A stretch of DNA of 64,000 bases from positions 186,001 through 250,000 of the forward strand of contig JAEUWC010000003.1 of assembly GCA_016786465.1 (NCBI GenBank). The letters are read 5' to 3'. The stretch comes from Bdellovibrionales bacterium. Lineage in GTDB: Bacteria > Bdellovibrionota > UBA1018. The translations under genes were made by a program, and so were the position numbers. Below the pieces are notes generated by a model, which did not search any database, was not told the origin of the DNA, and saw only the letters and a program-made list of their open reading frames with translations. Numbering within the stretch: the stretch's first letter is position 1; the number at the start of each line of letters is the position of its first letter. Positions 63,492 to 64,000 of this stretch are shown here, one piece after another.

Positions 63492-64000
63492 CTATTTGGT
63501 TTCCTTAATCAAGCCGCCCCGAGGGTCTTTGAAGCACGAGTCGTATTGAGCAAGCTTCTCTTCTCGGAAAGGAATCAGGGCAATTGCGTGAATCATGCTG
63601 CCCATCGAGATTTCCTTTTTATGGATACCCACAACCGGGGTTCCTTCGGACATGATTTCTTCCACAAGCCAAGAAACGAAGGTGTTATTCTTCTCAAGCT
63701 TTTGAGAATACTTTTCGATTTTCTGGGCCAGTTTTTTACCCACATCCATTAGGTTGGTGTCCAGGATGGCACGCGTGATCATGGCCAGGCGGACCCTTGC
63801 GCAATCGATTTCCTGGCGGGTGTCTAGGTTCAAGCTTTCGTCGGCGTCGCAGGTCAACCACAGCCGGTCCAAAAGCAGTCCTAAGGAAGCTGTTCCCATG
63901 GCTGATTCGTAGTCTGCGTATTGGTAAAGCGTTTTTACTTCTTTTCCGACAACGCCACCTTCGACTTCGACCACGTTCAAAGCGAAGTCCGTCTTTGGCG
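63492..64000 (-). CDS. Hypothetical protein, 5' end beyond the window
   Basis: The C-terminal 169 residues of a minus-strand protein; the frame stays open to the window edge (TDFALNVVEVEGG at the boundary), so the true start is outside. The visible part is helical and charged, with three Cys (LTCDAD, IDCARV, DSCFKD). No family is recognised. It precedes the small lipoprotein gene. Confidence 0.55.
   Translation of the reverse strand, partial: PKTDFALNVVEVEGGVVGKEVKTLYQYADYESAMGTASLGLLLDRLWLTCDADESLNLDTRQEIDCARVRLAMITRAILDTNLMDVGKKLAQKIEKYSQKLEKNNTFVSWLVEEIMSEGTPVVGIHKKEISMGSMIHAIALIPFREEKLAQYDSCFKDPRGGLIKETK

Overview
The window looks like a chromosomal segment of a Gram-negative bacterium, most plausibly a member of the Bdellovibrionota (Bdellovibrio-like). 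Base composition is near 50% GC, Glu codons are strongly GAA-biased, and genes are densely packed with many 1-4 nt start/stop overlaps. The gene content is rich in signal-peptide proteins and short lipoproteins and includes cbb3 oxidase, ornithine-lipid type acyltransferases and a plant-type methionine S-methyltransferase. The taxonomic call is an inference from gene content. No phage genes, insertion sequences or CRISPR arrays were seen.

Layout. (1) 1-5999: a cbb3 cytochrome oxidase operon, ccoI (partial), ccoS (short, GTG start), a fused ccoN-ccoO, ccoQ, a one-haem ccoP, ccoG and a TauE/SafE-like membrane protein. (2) 6053-20433: mostly single genes and small operons. They encode an NTF2-like protein, an FKBP isomerase, unknown membrane and secreted proteins, a MerR/TipA-type regulator followed by a 2OG-Fe(II) oxygenase-like protein, a thioesterase and DUF2461 pair, a three-gene exported-protein operon, a purine permease, a DUF4336-dihaem cytochrome fusion and a fatty acid desaturase. 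(3) 20649-28551: an OprO/P-like porin, a beta-barrel protein, a HAMP-SpoIIE phosphatase divergent from a FecR-domain protein, a DUF4360 protein and a GHKL-ATPase-like protein that could partner the phosphatase. (4) 28580-33660: endonuclease III, the fadB/J-fadA beta-oxidation pair and an exported phosphoesterase. (5) 33671-41246, minus strand: an operon-like run of a 5'-nucleotidase lipoprotein, a 1066-residue plant-type methionine S-methyltransferase, a phosphofructokinase with a mixed active site, and a glycerophosphodiesterase. (6) 42128-48340, minus strand: a six-gene run of PAS histidine kinase, signal-peptide methyltransferase, HExxH peptidase, SelU, SelD and a VanX-like dipeptidase. (7) 50128-58403: a seven-gene, tightly coupled run of OlsB-like and PlsC/OlsA-like acyltransferases, M14 peptidase, TatD, TcdA, photolyase and a YHS-domain copper ATPase. 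(8) 58400-64000: an SBBP-repeat lipoprotein, small lipoproteins, tRNA-Val(CAC) with a partial 3' duplicate, an ABC-F ATPase and a truncated gene at the edge.

Regulation visible in sequence. Five genes have a -10-like TAGRCT/TAGGTC element only 5-8 nt before the start codon, which suggests leaderless or nearly leaderless transcripts. One is the MerR gene, whose promoter has the 19-bp spacer and central dyad typical of MerR-controlled promoters. Two other genes have perfect small hairpins that overlap or enclose the ribosome binding site.

The strongest candidates for follow-up are the plant-type methionine S-methyltransferase operon, the DUF4336-cytochrome fusion, the duplicated tRNA-Val tail with its structured spacer, the signal-peptide methyltransferase in the SelU/SelD operon, and the leaderless promoter family.
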